From NCBI GenBank assembly GCA_018711005.1, contig DVIT01000007.1, positions 1 through 64,000 of the forward strand: a DNA stretch of 64,000 nt, read 5' to 3'. This stretch comes from Candidatus Scybalocola faecigallinarum. Lineage in GTDB: Bacteria > Bacillota > Clostridia > Lachnospirales > Lachnospiraceae. The position numbers were made by a program, and so were the translations under genes. Of this stretch, positions 25,847-33,003 are shown piece after piece. The notes beneath the pieces are model-generated. The model was given only the letters and a program-made list of their open reading frames with translations. It ran no database searches and had not been told where the DNA came from. How positions within the stretch are numbered: position 1 is the first letter of the stretch; every line of letters begins with the position of its first letter.

Positions 25847-25887
25847 TTTTAAAGCCATACAGGTATCCCCGCAGGGGGTTACCTCCT
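25847..25887 (-). repeat. Polyamine-operon leader repeat, copy 2
   Basis: The 41-base counterpart of 24031-24070, upstream of speE. It again gives AGGAGG, then CCCC-TGC-GGGG, then an ATG. Here the ATG opens a five-codon frame, MALKR, that stops before the speE ribosome-binding site. This suggests a shared leader device for two genes of the operon. Confidence 0.75.
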
Positions 25888-25910
25888 ATAGACTGTAAGC
25901 CGGCTTTTTG

Positions 25911-27386
25911 TCAGTCTTTGATCACATTAAGCCGTTCTATATTTGCATCCTCCGGGCCGGTCATGGAGCAGCCCTTTTCCTTAGCATATAAAATATAATC
26001 GATAATGGGCCGGGTGATCCGCTCACCTGGCGCAAGGATGGGGATTCCGGGCGGATAGCACATAACAAATTCGCTGCATATCCATCCTTCGGATTCTTCC
26101 AGCTTTAAAGAAACCTTATCCGCATAAAATGCATCCTGGGGAGATACCGCCACCTGGGGCTCAATATATTCCTGGCTCATAAGATGGAATCTTTCCTTGC
26201 CAAAACGGCGGCGCACCTCCGCCATGGCGCTGACCAGCCGCTCAATATCCCTGGCCCGGTCCCCAATGGAAATATAGGCCAAAATATTTCCCAGGTCGCC
26301 AAATTCGATCTGTATATCATACTCATCCCGGAGCAGGTCGTACACTTCGATCCCTGCCAGGCCGATAGGTAAAGTGTTTACGGACAGCTTGGTCACATCA
26401 AAATCAAACACGCTGTCTCCATTGCACAATTCTCTGGAATAGGCGTAATAGCCGCCAATATTATTAATTTCCTCCCGGGCATATTCCGCCATGCGGATCA
26501 CCTGGGCAAAGGCCTCCCTGCCCCGCAGCGCCAGATTTCTCCTGGAAATATCCAGGCTGGATAAAAGCAGATAAGACGCGCTGGTGGTCTGGGTCAGGTT
26601 AATGATCTGGCGCACATAGCCTTCCGGCATGGTCGGCCCGGTCAGCAGCACTGAGCTTTGGGTCAGACTTCCGCCGGACTTATGCATAGAAACTGCCGCT
26701 ATATCGGCTCCCGCATCCATGGCGGACACCGGCAGGCCTTCCCCAAAATAAAAATGGGTGCCGTGGGCTTCATCCACCAGGCAGTACATGCCGTATTTGT
26801 GGGCAAGCTTTACAATCGAACGCAGATCTGAACAAATACCATAATATGTAGGGTTGTTCACAAACACCGCCTTGGCGTCGGGATTTTCCCGGATGGCCTT
26901 TTCCACCTGGGCCACGCTCATGCCCAGAGGAATGCCCAGTTCATCGTTGCACTCGGGATTCACATATACAGGCACAGCCCCGCACAATACCATGGCGCAC
27001 ATAACGCTGCGGTGGACATTTCTGGGAAGGATGATCTTCTCTCCCCGTTTGGCCACGGACAGTACCATCGCCTGCACTGCGCTGGTCGTCCCGCCTACCA
27101 TTAAAAATGCGTGGGCCGCATGAAATGCCTGGGCCGCTAAAATCTCCGCATCCCGGATCACAGAAATCGGATGGCAGAGATTATCCAGAGGTTTCATGGA
27201 ATTAACATCCATTCCCACACAGCGCTCTCCAAGAAGCGCCGTCAGCTCCGGATTTCCCCGGCCTCTTTTATGGCCGGGCACATCAAAAGGCACCACCCGC
27301 ATTTTCCGAAACTCCTCTAAAGCTTCATAGATGGGTGCTCTTTCCTGAGAAAGCTTTTCCATGCCCTCCATCTCCTTTTCTTTCAA
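25911..27386 (-). CDS. speA: Arginine decarboxylase (Orn/Lys/Arg decarboxylase family)
   Basis: A 491-residue PLP enzyme of the aspartate-aminotransferase fold, the short group resembling Bacillus SpeA. The PLP lysine is in AAVSMHKSGGSLTQ near residue 235. DEAHGTHFYFGEG precedes it, and VPFDVPGHKRGRG near residue 33 is a family hallmark. C-terminal GIPILAPGERIT is also conserved. Family members act on arginine, lysine or ornithine; the agmatinase gene downstream favours arginine to agmatine. The start lies three bases from the end of speD, so the two are tightly coupled. Confidence 0.93.
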   Translation of the reverse strand: MKEKEMEGMEKLSQERAPIYEALEEFRKMRVVPFDVPGHKRGRGNPELTALLGERCVGMDVNSMKPLDNLCHPISVIRDAEILAAQAFHAAHAFLMVGGTTSAVQAMVLSVAKRGEKIILPRNVHRSVMCAMVLCGAVPVYVNPECNDELGIPLGMSVAQVEKAIRENPDAKAVFVNNPTYYGICSDLRSIVKLAHKYGMYCLVDEAHGTHFYFGEGLPVSAMDAGADIAAVSMHKSGGSLTQSSVLLTGPTMPEGYVRQIINLTQTTSASYLLLSSLDISRRNLALRGREAFAQVIRMAEYAREEINNIGGYYAYSRELCNGDSVFDFDVTKLSVNTLPIGLAGIEVYDLLRDEYDIQIEFGDLGNILAYISIGDRARDIERLVSAMAEVRRRFGKERFHLMSQEYIEPQVAVSPQDAFYADKVSLKLEESEGWICSEFVMCYPPGIPILAPGERITRPIIDYILYAKEKGCSMTGPEDANIERLNVIKD

Positions 27387-27389
27387 CGT

Positions 27390-28151
27390 TTACTCGTCAT
27401 AAATGTTCCGCCCGCTGAAAATCTCGATCATTTCCCGGCGGAGGTTGTTCATGATCTCCAGCCGCAGCTTGGGCGGAAGCTCATAAATATCTGTCTTAAA
27501 CAGATAGTTTTGAAGATCGATCTCCTTGATCATCATCTTTGTATGAAAAATATTGGAATCATATACATTAATATCCACAGTGTCGTACCGGTTCAGCGTT
27601 TCCTGGGCAATGTAATCCTGGATCGATGTGATCTTATGGTCCAGGAAAAGCTTTTTGCCGTTCACATCTCTTGTAAATCCCCGCACCCGGTAGTCCATGG
27701 TGATAATATCCGAGTCAAAGGAGGAGATCAGGTAATCCAGGGTGGATAATGGAGTGATCTCGCCGCAGGTAGCCACATCAATGTCCACGCGGAACGTGGC
27801 CAGACATGTTTCCGGATGGTACTCCGGATATGTGTGTACAGTCACATGGCTCTTATCCAAATGGGCCAGCTGGGTCCGCCCTGCCGGCTTCATGGATCCT
27901 TCTGCAATGAGGATCGCCACAGACGCCCCCTGGGGCTCATAATCCTGCTTTGCAATATTCAGCACGGTTGCTCCGATCATGTCTGTCAGATCGGTAAGGA
28001 TACTGGTAAGACGCTCTGAATTATACTGGGAATCAATATAGGCAATATAATCCCTCTGCTCCCTTGGCGTCTTTGCGTAACAAACATCATAAATGTTAAA
28101 ACTTAAAGCCTTTGTCAGATTATTAAATCCATATAATTTTAACTTATCCAC
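27390..28151 (-). CDS. speD: S-adenosylmethionine decarboxylase (E. coli type)
   Basis: A 253-residue proenzyme that cuts itself to form a pyruvoyl cofactor and makes decarboxylated SAM. The self-cleavage site is [13 protein letters not shown], with Ser101 becoming pyruvoyl. A conserved cysteine follows in [15 protein letters not shown]. The length and the N-terminal [16 protein letters not shown] match the longer enterobacterial SpeD class rather than the short archaeal/Bacillus SpeH class. The likely start is GTG 28149-28151 (reading VDKLKLYGF), after GGAGGGAGAGCCGCG. It is the first gene of the operon. About 100 bases upstream lies an intrinsic terminator that follows a folded RNA. Confidence 0.95.
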   Translation of the reverse strand: MDKLKLYGFNNLTKALSFNIYDVCYAKTPREQRDYIAYIDSQYNSERLTSILTDLTDMIGATVLNIAKQDYEPQGASVAILIAEGSMKPAGRTQLAHLDKSHVTVHTYPEYHPETCLATFRVDIDVATCGEITPLSTLDYLISSFDSDIITMDYRVRGFTRDVNGKKLFLDHKITSIQDYIAQETLNRYDTVDINVYDSNIFHTKMMIKEIDLQNYLFKTDIYELPPKLRLEIMNNLRREMIEIFSGRNIYDE

Positions 28152-28250
28152 CGCGGCTCTCCCTCCTGGTTTCTCAGAACTTTTGCCGCCTCCCCTGCGG
28201 CATGTTAAACCACCCCGGCCGGCGATCGCCTTGTGCCGGAAAATAATAAA

Positions 28251-28280
28251 GGCAAGCAGAATATTTGCGTTCTGCTTGCC
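28251..28280 (-). terminator. Intrinsic terminator upstream of speD (possible attenuator)
   Basis: A perfect 11-bp stem, GGCAAGCAGAA with 28270-28280, and an 8-base loop. On the minus strand it is followed by TTTATTATTTT. It would stop transcripts from the promoter at 28660-28688 before they reach speD. Its loop holds the same GAATATTTGC 10-mer as the outer stem of the folded RNA upstream. Confidence 0.8.
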
Positions 28281-28290
28281 TGAAGTTCCA

Positions 28291-28389
28291 TTATTTTGAA
28301 AGTCCTGAAATGCAAAAGTACGGACATATTCCTGGCATACTGCCGCCGCAAACGCATTCTGACTTTTTCTTGATGATGGATTCCTTCAC
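28291..28389 (-). CDS. Possible cysteine-rich mini-ORF
   Basis: A 33-codon frame between the folded RNA and the terminator. It starts with GTG directly after a TGA and reads (V/M)[16 protein letters not shown] then [15 protein letters not shown]. Four cysteines in 32 residues are striking. No ribosome-binding site is visible before the GTG, and no maturation genes lie nearby, so it may be chance. Confidence 0.2.
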   Translation of the reverse strand: MKESIIKKKSECVCGGSMPGICPYFCISGLSK

Positions 28390-28403
28390 TCAGAGTCTAT
28401 ATA

Positions 28404-28617
28404 GCAAATATCTCACTTTTACTACTCTTATTGATCGTTTCACAAGTTGATGTGCGTATCCGCACTGGTTATAAAGTGACCAACTTATAAAATTTGAGCT
28501 CTTAACTCAATCAATAAGGCAACAAAACGTTGCCAATCGGCAGCTGACCCGGCTGTCCGTATGGCCTTAACCTGTAGGCCGGCGACTCCGGCGCAGGTGG
28601 TCAAAAAGAATATTTGC
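28404..28617 (-). ncRNA. Highly folded ~214-nt RNA, raiA-motif candidate
   Basis: On the minus strand an outer stem, GCAAATAT with ATATTTGC (28610-28617 and 28404-28411), closes a 214-nt domain. Inside, in order: ACCTG...CAGGT enclosing GCCGG/CCGGC, a GGCC/GGCC pair, CGG-CAGC...GCTG-CCG, the hairpin GGCAAC-GTTTT-GTTGCC, then TTATTGAT...ATCAATAA enclosing a three-way junction. That junction is AAGTTG/CAACTT with TGGT/ACCA and GTGCG-GATA-CGCAC. No ORF fits. It has its own strong promoter and a terminator downstream. Size and style resemble the raiA RNA motif of Firmicutes, recalled from memory and not verified; otherwise it could be an unassigned riboswitch for the speD operon. Confidence 0.65.
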
Positions 28618-28659
28618 ATGGAAACTCAACTCTTAGCAATGAAATCCCATGACAGGCTC

Positions 28660-28688
28660 ATTTTAGTATATTTTCCGAAAAATGTCAA
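28660..28688 (-). promoter_or_regulatory. Strong SigA promoter of the folded RNA
   Basis: TTGACA (28683-28688, read on minus) and TAAAAT (28660-28665) have an exact 17-base spacer. Transcription should start near 28653, 36 bases before the folded domain. I see no other clear promoter before speD. Confidence 0.85.
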
Positions 28689-28751
28689 TGCGTTTGTGGA
28701 AGAAAACTTACGGTTAAAAGTTACTGTTTCGCTGGCTGAACAGTTATAACC

Positions 28752-31265
28752 TTACCTGTAATCTCCTTCCTCAAACGTGTATGTCCCTGCCATGACATTT
28801 ACCGAATCCTCTCCCGGCAGGATGATCCGGGCCTGTGCGCCAAAGGGCACGGTGATCTTGTAGAAAAGCTTTCCATCCCTGTACTCCCAGCCGCTTTCAT
28901 AGGTTCCTGAAGCCGTCTCAATACGCCCATGAAGGTGTCCCAGACGGGCATCCGGATGAGGTGCGATCACCGCGGATCGAAAGCCCGGAGCTTCCGGCCG
29001 GAGGCCGCATACATCGGCAAACATCCACGCCTCAATGCTTCCATAGGTGTAATGGTTCAGGCTGTTCATTTCCTCTGGGCTGATGGTGCCGTCTGGAAGG
29101 ACCGAGTTCCACCGCTCCCATATGGTGGTAGCACCAAGGTTTACACTGTAAAGCCATCCCGGATAATCCTCATTTAACAGCAGATCCACAGCCATGTCAT
29201 GATGACCGCTTTTGGTCAGCGCCTGGCACAGCAGCGGCGTTCCTACAAATCCGGTGTTAAGGTATCCTCCATTTTCCCGGATACGCCGGGCCAGGAGCTC
29301 GCCTTCCTCCCGGATATTTTCGCTCAGGTCAAACTGAATGGCCAGGGCAGAACCGGTTTGTGTCTGGCAAATGCAGTGTCCGTTTTCATCGAAATATTTT
29401 TCCCGGATGGCAGATAATATCTCTCCGGCCAGGGCGGCATAACGGTCAGCCTCGTCATATCCCAGAATTTTGGCAGACCTTGCCACAATATCCGCGCATT
29501 TATAATAATATGCGCTGGCAATATATAAAGGATCTGTTGCCCCAAACGGTGATGGATCCTCATGATCCAAAGCCAGCCAGTCTGCAAAATGGAACCCGCC
29601 TTTGATCAAATGGGGGCCGCCCTGGGCCTCCTCCTGTGTTCTCTGGTAGTCTACCCATGCTTTCATTCCCGGATAGGTTTCTGCCAAAAGGGTTCTGCTT
29701 CCATAATGAAGATATGTATTCCACGGAATGATCACTCCGGCATCCGCCCACGGGCATGCGCCGTACTCTGCAACCATGCCTTCTTTTAAACGGGGAACCA
29801 CGTTTGGGACGGCGCCGTCTAAAATACTTTGCTCCGCCCGCATATCCCATAAATATTTCCGGTAAAATTCCGGCATATATAAGCTGTAGCAGGCTGTTTC
29901 TGATATGGCCTGGGCATCTCCGGTCCATCCCAGCCGCTCATCTCGCTGGGGACAGTCTGTGGGAACATCCAGCAGATTATCCTTTAAGCCCCACAAAGCA
30001 TTAGAAAATAACTGGTTCACCTTGCCATGGCCTGTGTCGATCCATCCGATCTGGTCAAAATCACTGCGCAGATGATAAGCTGTAAACATATCCGCTGTTA
30101 CCGGGCAGGCACAGTCCACCCTCATATAACGGAAGCCGAAAAATGTGAAATGCGGCCGCACATGGGCTTTCTTTCCATTGGAAATATAGGTAAATTCCGT
30201 TTTGGCGGTGCGCATGTTTTCATGGTAAAACTCGCCTTTTTGCAGGATTTCCCCGGCAGTCAGCGTTATGGCCGTCCCTTCCGGAAGATCACAGTCAAAT
30301 TCCACCCAGCCGGTAAGATTCTGGCCAAAATCCAGGACCGTATCCCCGCCAGGGGTTTTGATCAGCGACGTTACGGCAAAAGTCTCCTTTTTCACCACCG
30401 GCAGACTGTACCGGTCGCCAAGCTTCCCGCATTTTTCCGGGGCTTTTACACATACGCCCCCTTCCGGCGCCAGCGCTTCCCTGCGGGCATCATAAATTTC
30501 TCCGTCATAAATATTGTTAAAGGTCACCGGCGACGGGCATGACTCCCATGTGCTGTCCGTACAGACCACGCACGCCTCCTGCCCGCCTTGGCTGATATAC
30601 AGTTCGCCAATGGCGTACAGACGATCTCCGTAAAGATTCGTGTAACCGCCGCCAAAGCCAAGACGCCCTTTAAACCAGCCCTCACCAAGCCATATGGCAA
30701 TTTCATTTTCACCGTTTTCCAGCAAATCTGTCACATCATAGGTCTGTGCCTGAAGATGGAAGTCATAAGAATGATACCCCGGGGAAAGAAATTCATTTCC
30801 CGCCTTTTTCCCGTTAATATAGCACTCGTAAAGCCCAAGACCGCACATATAAAGCCTTGCTGCCCCCAGAGCTTCCACGGTGAATTTCTTTCTTAATATG
30901 GCAGAGCTTGTGCTGTTTTCCGGTGAGATCCACTGCCCCTGCCAGGGTTCTTCCATTTTCCCTGTTTCAAAATAACTCCCGGCCTGAGCCGTCTCCCCGC
31001 TATCTGCCATAACAGTCACCGTCCATGTATAGGCAGTCCGTGGCTTTAATGTCACACTCTCCGGGATCTGGAAATCCACAGGATCCGCCAGGCTATCCTC
31101 CCCGCTGTCAAAAATTTCAGTGTCATTTTCAAAAAGCTGCACTCTGGCCCACATCTGCCCCCTGGCCTCTCCGCTATCCTCTACGGTCCATGACAGGCTC
31201 AGCGGCATGGTCTGAAAGCCCACAGGGCAGCTTACATGATTCACACGCAGATTTTTAATTTTCAT
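28752..31265 (-). CDS. GH78 alpha-L-rhamnosidase
   Basis: An 837-residue intracellular enzyme that removes terminal alpha-L-rhamnose from plant flavonoids, pectin or glycans. The domain order is an N-terminal beta-sandwich (1-125), a second lectin-like domain (about 140-300), an Ig-like linker, the (alpha/alpha)6 barrel (about 420-740) and a C-terminal beta domain. The catalytic region DVPTDCPQRDERLGWTGDAQ near residue 440 carries the acid and conserved Asp/Glu. LYECYINGKKAGNEFLSPG is typical of the domain before it. There is no signal peptide. The start follows TTGGAGGAGCG. It is monocistronic, with no transporter beside it. Confidence 0.93.
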   Translation of the reverse strand: MKIKNLRVNHVSCPVGFQTMPLSLSWTVEDSGEARGQMWARVQLFENDTEIFDSGEDSLADPVDFQIPESVTLKPRTAYTWTVTVMADSGETAQAGSYFETGKMEEPWQGQWISPENSTSSAILRKKFTVEALGAARLYMCGLGLYECYINGKKAGNEFLSPGYHSYDFHLQAQTYDVTDLLENGENEIAIWLGEGWFKGRLGFGGGYTNLYGDRLYAIGELYISQGGQEACVVCTDSTWESCPSPVTFNNIYDGEIYDARREALAPEGGVCVKAPEKCGKLGDRYSLPVVKKETFAVTSLIKTPGGDTVLDFGQNLTGWVEFDCDLPEGTAITLTAGEILQKGEFYHENMRTAKTEFTYISNGKKAHVRPHFTFFGFRYMRVDCACPVTADMFTAYHLRSDFDQIGWIDTGHGKVNQLFSNALWGLKDNLLDVPTDCPQRDERLGWTGDAQAISETACYSLYMPEFYRKYLWDMRAEQSILDGAVPNVVPRLKEGMVAEYGACPWADAGVIIPWNTYLHYGSRTLLAETYPGMKAWVDYQRTQEEAQGGPHLIKGGFHFADWLALDHEDPSPFGATDPLYIASAYYYKCADIVARSAKILGYDEADRYAALAGEILSAIREKYFDENGHCICQTQTGSALAIQFDLSENIREEGELLARRIRENGGYLNTGFVGTPLLCQALTKSGHHDMAVDLLLNEDYPGWLYSVNLGATTIWERWNSVLPDGTISPEEMNSLNHYTYGSIEAWMFADVCGLRPEAPGFRSAVIAPHPDARLGHLHGRIETASGTYESGWEYRDGKLFYKITVPFGAQARIILPGEDSVNVMAGTYTFEEGDYR

Positions 31266-31352
31266 AGATACGCTCCTCCAATCCTTCTTTTACATTTTTA
31301 GTCCCATCGGCAAACCTAAGCTACAGCAGTTATAGCCATCTTTCGACCTAAA

Positions 31353-31931
31353 CTACAGCCATCTTCCGGTCATTGTGTTATTTCCCCGGATATATGCTTC
31401 GGTAATTTCCATGATCTCCTCAAGGTTTTTCAGATCCTGTTTGACAGCCCCTGTTTCCAGTGAATGATTGCCCTCACGGACCACATAGAGTGGAAATCCT
31501 CCCTGACGGCATCCCTGCTCCACAGTATCCAGGGGTACCCAATCATCCTTTGACCCGGTAAACGCAATGCCCGGCTGCTCCATAAACCGGAAGGAATCGC
31601 CTACCGGCGTATAATAAACATTTCTTGTCTTTAAATGATGCTTCTGCCCATAGGCCGACGCTACCGCCGTCCCTACGCTTTTGGAAATAAACAGGATTTC
31701 CTCATATCCGCCAAAATCCACATCCTTAAGGATTTCCTCAGTCTGCTCCAGGGCACCGAAAAATGCTTTTTCCAGCTTTTCTCTGGAATCCCTCATTCCC
31801 TTAGGAAAATTCCCATAAGAAACTTCTTTGATCATATACCCGCTCTCTGCCGCCAGCTTTTTGCTGTAATACAGCAGCGGCTTATCCGTGTGGTACCCGA
31901 CCCCCGGAAAAATAACTGCCAACTTTTTCAT
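31353..31931 (-). CDS. Small alpha/beta-hydrolase-fold protein
   Basis: A 192-residue protein with the marks of a small alpha/beta hydrolase. VIFPGVGYHTDKPLLYYS at the N-terminus forms the first strand and oxyanion turn, EEILFISKSVGTAVAS carries the nucleophile Ser (about residue 87), and GSKDDWVP and REGNHSLET supply the acid and His. It is shorter than most esterases and lacks a lid. The substrate is unknown. It starts after AAAAGGAGTATAAAAAGCG. It lies between GH78 and a repeat-rich gap and may act on acylated sugars, but that is only a guess from position. Confidence 0.75.
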   Translation of the reverse strand: MKKLAVIFPGVGYHTDKPLLYYSKKLAAESGYMIKEVSYGNFPKGMRDSREKLEKAFFGALEQTEEILKDVDFGGYEEILFISKSVGTAVASAYGQKHHLKTRNVYYTPVGDSFRFMEQPGIAFTGSKDDWVPLDTVEQGCRQGGFPLYVVREGNHSLETGAVKQDLKNLEEIMEITEAYIRGNNTMTGRWL

Positions 31932-32018
31932 CGCTTTTTATACTCCTTTTTGGTGTTACTATTCATTCAAAGGCCGGCATGGCCCGATTTCTGCTTCTTC
32001 AACGCATTTGATGACACC

Positions 32019-32050
32019 AGGGTCAAAAGGTCAAAATACCTTTTGACCCT
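32019..32050. terminator. Hairpin upstream of small hydrolase gene
   Basis: A perfect 13-bp stem, AGGGTCAAAAGGT with 32038-32050, and a 6-base loop. No T run follows on either strand, so it could be an operator or a structural repeat rather than a terminator. Confidence 0.45.
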
Positions 32051-32212
32051 AACATCTCACATTTAATTTTACCATATTTCTCTACTCCTGATAAGGGACG
32101 ATTCGTTACTTATTCCCGGGCAGCCGGGAACAATTACGGTTCCCAGCGTAACATGTGATCTCGGCGTGCAAAATCCATTTACATGACCATTTGCGCCCCT
32201 CTTTAGAAAACA

Positions 32213-32457
32213 TTACACGGCACACTTCGGCTGTAAACCGCATTTTATATAATTGGGCCGTAGAATTTTCCGTATGTGTTCGGCTCAAATCAGAAAAATG
32301 TCAATCAGGGTCTAATTTTTCCTTAAATCGTTAGACCCTAAATCGCAAAATCTCAATATAAGCCAAAGTATGATCCAAAATCTACGGCTGAAATCCGCAA
32401 AATGCCGAATCAGGCCTAAGGAGTGGGCTAAATCCTACGGCCCTAAAACGGAAAATG
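32213..32457. repeat. Cluster of degenerate ~20-base motifs, incl. repeat copy B
   Basis: This gene-free stretch holds at least five loose copies of a motif close to CGGCTGAAATCCGCAAAATG, at 32228, 32281, 32334, 32385 and 32438, at roughly 50-base intervals. The first 60 bases match the intergenic copy at 4920-4981. No ORF or promoter explains it. I do not recognise the family. Confidence 0.55.
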
Positions 32458-32517
32458 AAGATCCGGGCCGAAACAACGGTTACTCATTTTTTTTCAGAAA
32501 CTACGCATAAATTTTTG

Positions 32518-32547
32518 TTGACACGCCCCCGCACACAGGTGTAAACT
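32518..32547 (+). promoter_or_regulatory. Promoter of the exporter leader
   Basis: TTGACA at 32518-32523, an 18-base spacer, then TAAACT at 32542-32547. The start would be near 32554, 60 bases before the leader ORF. It is the only clear promoter ahead of the ABC exporter genes. Confidence 0.65.
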
Positions 32548-32613
32548 TATAAACGGTCACCCACAAATTTCCATGGTGGGCAGCCCATAAAATAACGAAA
32601 GGAGGCAGTCAGT

Positions 32614-32748
32614 ATGATCTTAACAAATCGCGTATTAAATGCGTTAAAAAATCGAAATCACAAAACCTACACTCACAAAACTCATATGGATCAATATATC
32701 GGATCATGCTGTCTGCTTTTATCGTTTTTGCCGGCCAGTCAGAGTTAA
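32614..32748 (+). CDS. 44-codon leader ORF before ABC exporter (BmrB-like position)
   Basis: The frame starts with ATG eight bases after AAAGGAGG and reads MILTNRVLNALKNRNHKTYT, HKTHMDQYIGSCCLLLSFLP, ASQS. The N-terminal half is basic and rich in Asn, Lys and His; the C-terminal half is hydrophobic with a Cys-Cys pair. It has no resemblance to a known enzyme or to a signal peptide with a mature part. A strong terminator stands 115 bases after its stop and the exporter genes follow. This matches the layout of Bacillus subtilis bmrB-bmrC-bmrD, where translation of a short leader sets read-through into a multidrug exporter. I therefore read it as a regulatory leader peptide. Sequence similarity to BmrB is not evident. 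Confidence 0.6.
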   Translation: MILTNRVLNALKNRNHKTYTHKTHMDQYIGSCCLLLSFLPASQS

Positions 32749-32862
32749 GTACATCCAACTGCGCCCTTTAAAGGGCCGCCACGGTCACGTACCGCTCTGT
32801 ATCTGCGTACGCCGCAAAACTGAATAAAACACGGTGGGCCACGCCTGCCCCAACTCAGCCCC

Positions 32863-32892
32863 AAAAGCATCTCCGATCCCGGAGATGCTTTT
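32863..32892 (+). terminator. Attenuator-like terminator before ABC exporter
   Basis: A perfect 12-bp stem, AAAAGCATCTCC with 32881-32892, a 6-base loop, and TTTTTT at its end. It lies between the leader ORF and the exporter with no promoter visible after it, so exporter expression should require read-through. Confidence 0.85.
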
Positions 32893-32915
32893 TTGTTTAG
32901 CATTGAGCGTCAGCG

Positions 32916-32965
32916 AGCTGGCTGGGCTCATTGCTATCAGGCCCAGCTGTCAGCTGGCTGGGCTC
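32916..32965 (+). repeat. Direct repeat forming alternative hairpins
   Basis: AGCTGGCTGGGCTC occurs at 32916-32929 and 32952-32965. Between them GCCCAGC (32941-32947) can pair with GCTGGGC of either copy, giving two mutually exclusive hairpins after the attenuator and before the exporter ribosome-binding site. Confidence 0.6.
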
Positions 32966-33003
32966 TATGCTTATACTTACTAAGAAACGGAGGAGAGAAC
33001 ATT

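Noticed and set aside
31041-32100. Insertion-sequence ends near the repeat-rich gap
   Set aside because: No transposase frame, terminal inverted repeats or target duplications could be seen; only hairpins and degenerate motifs.
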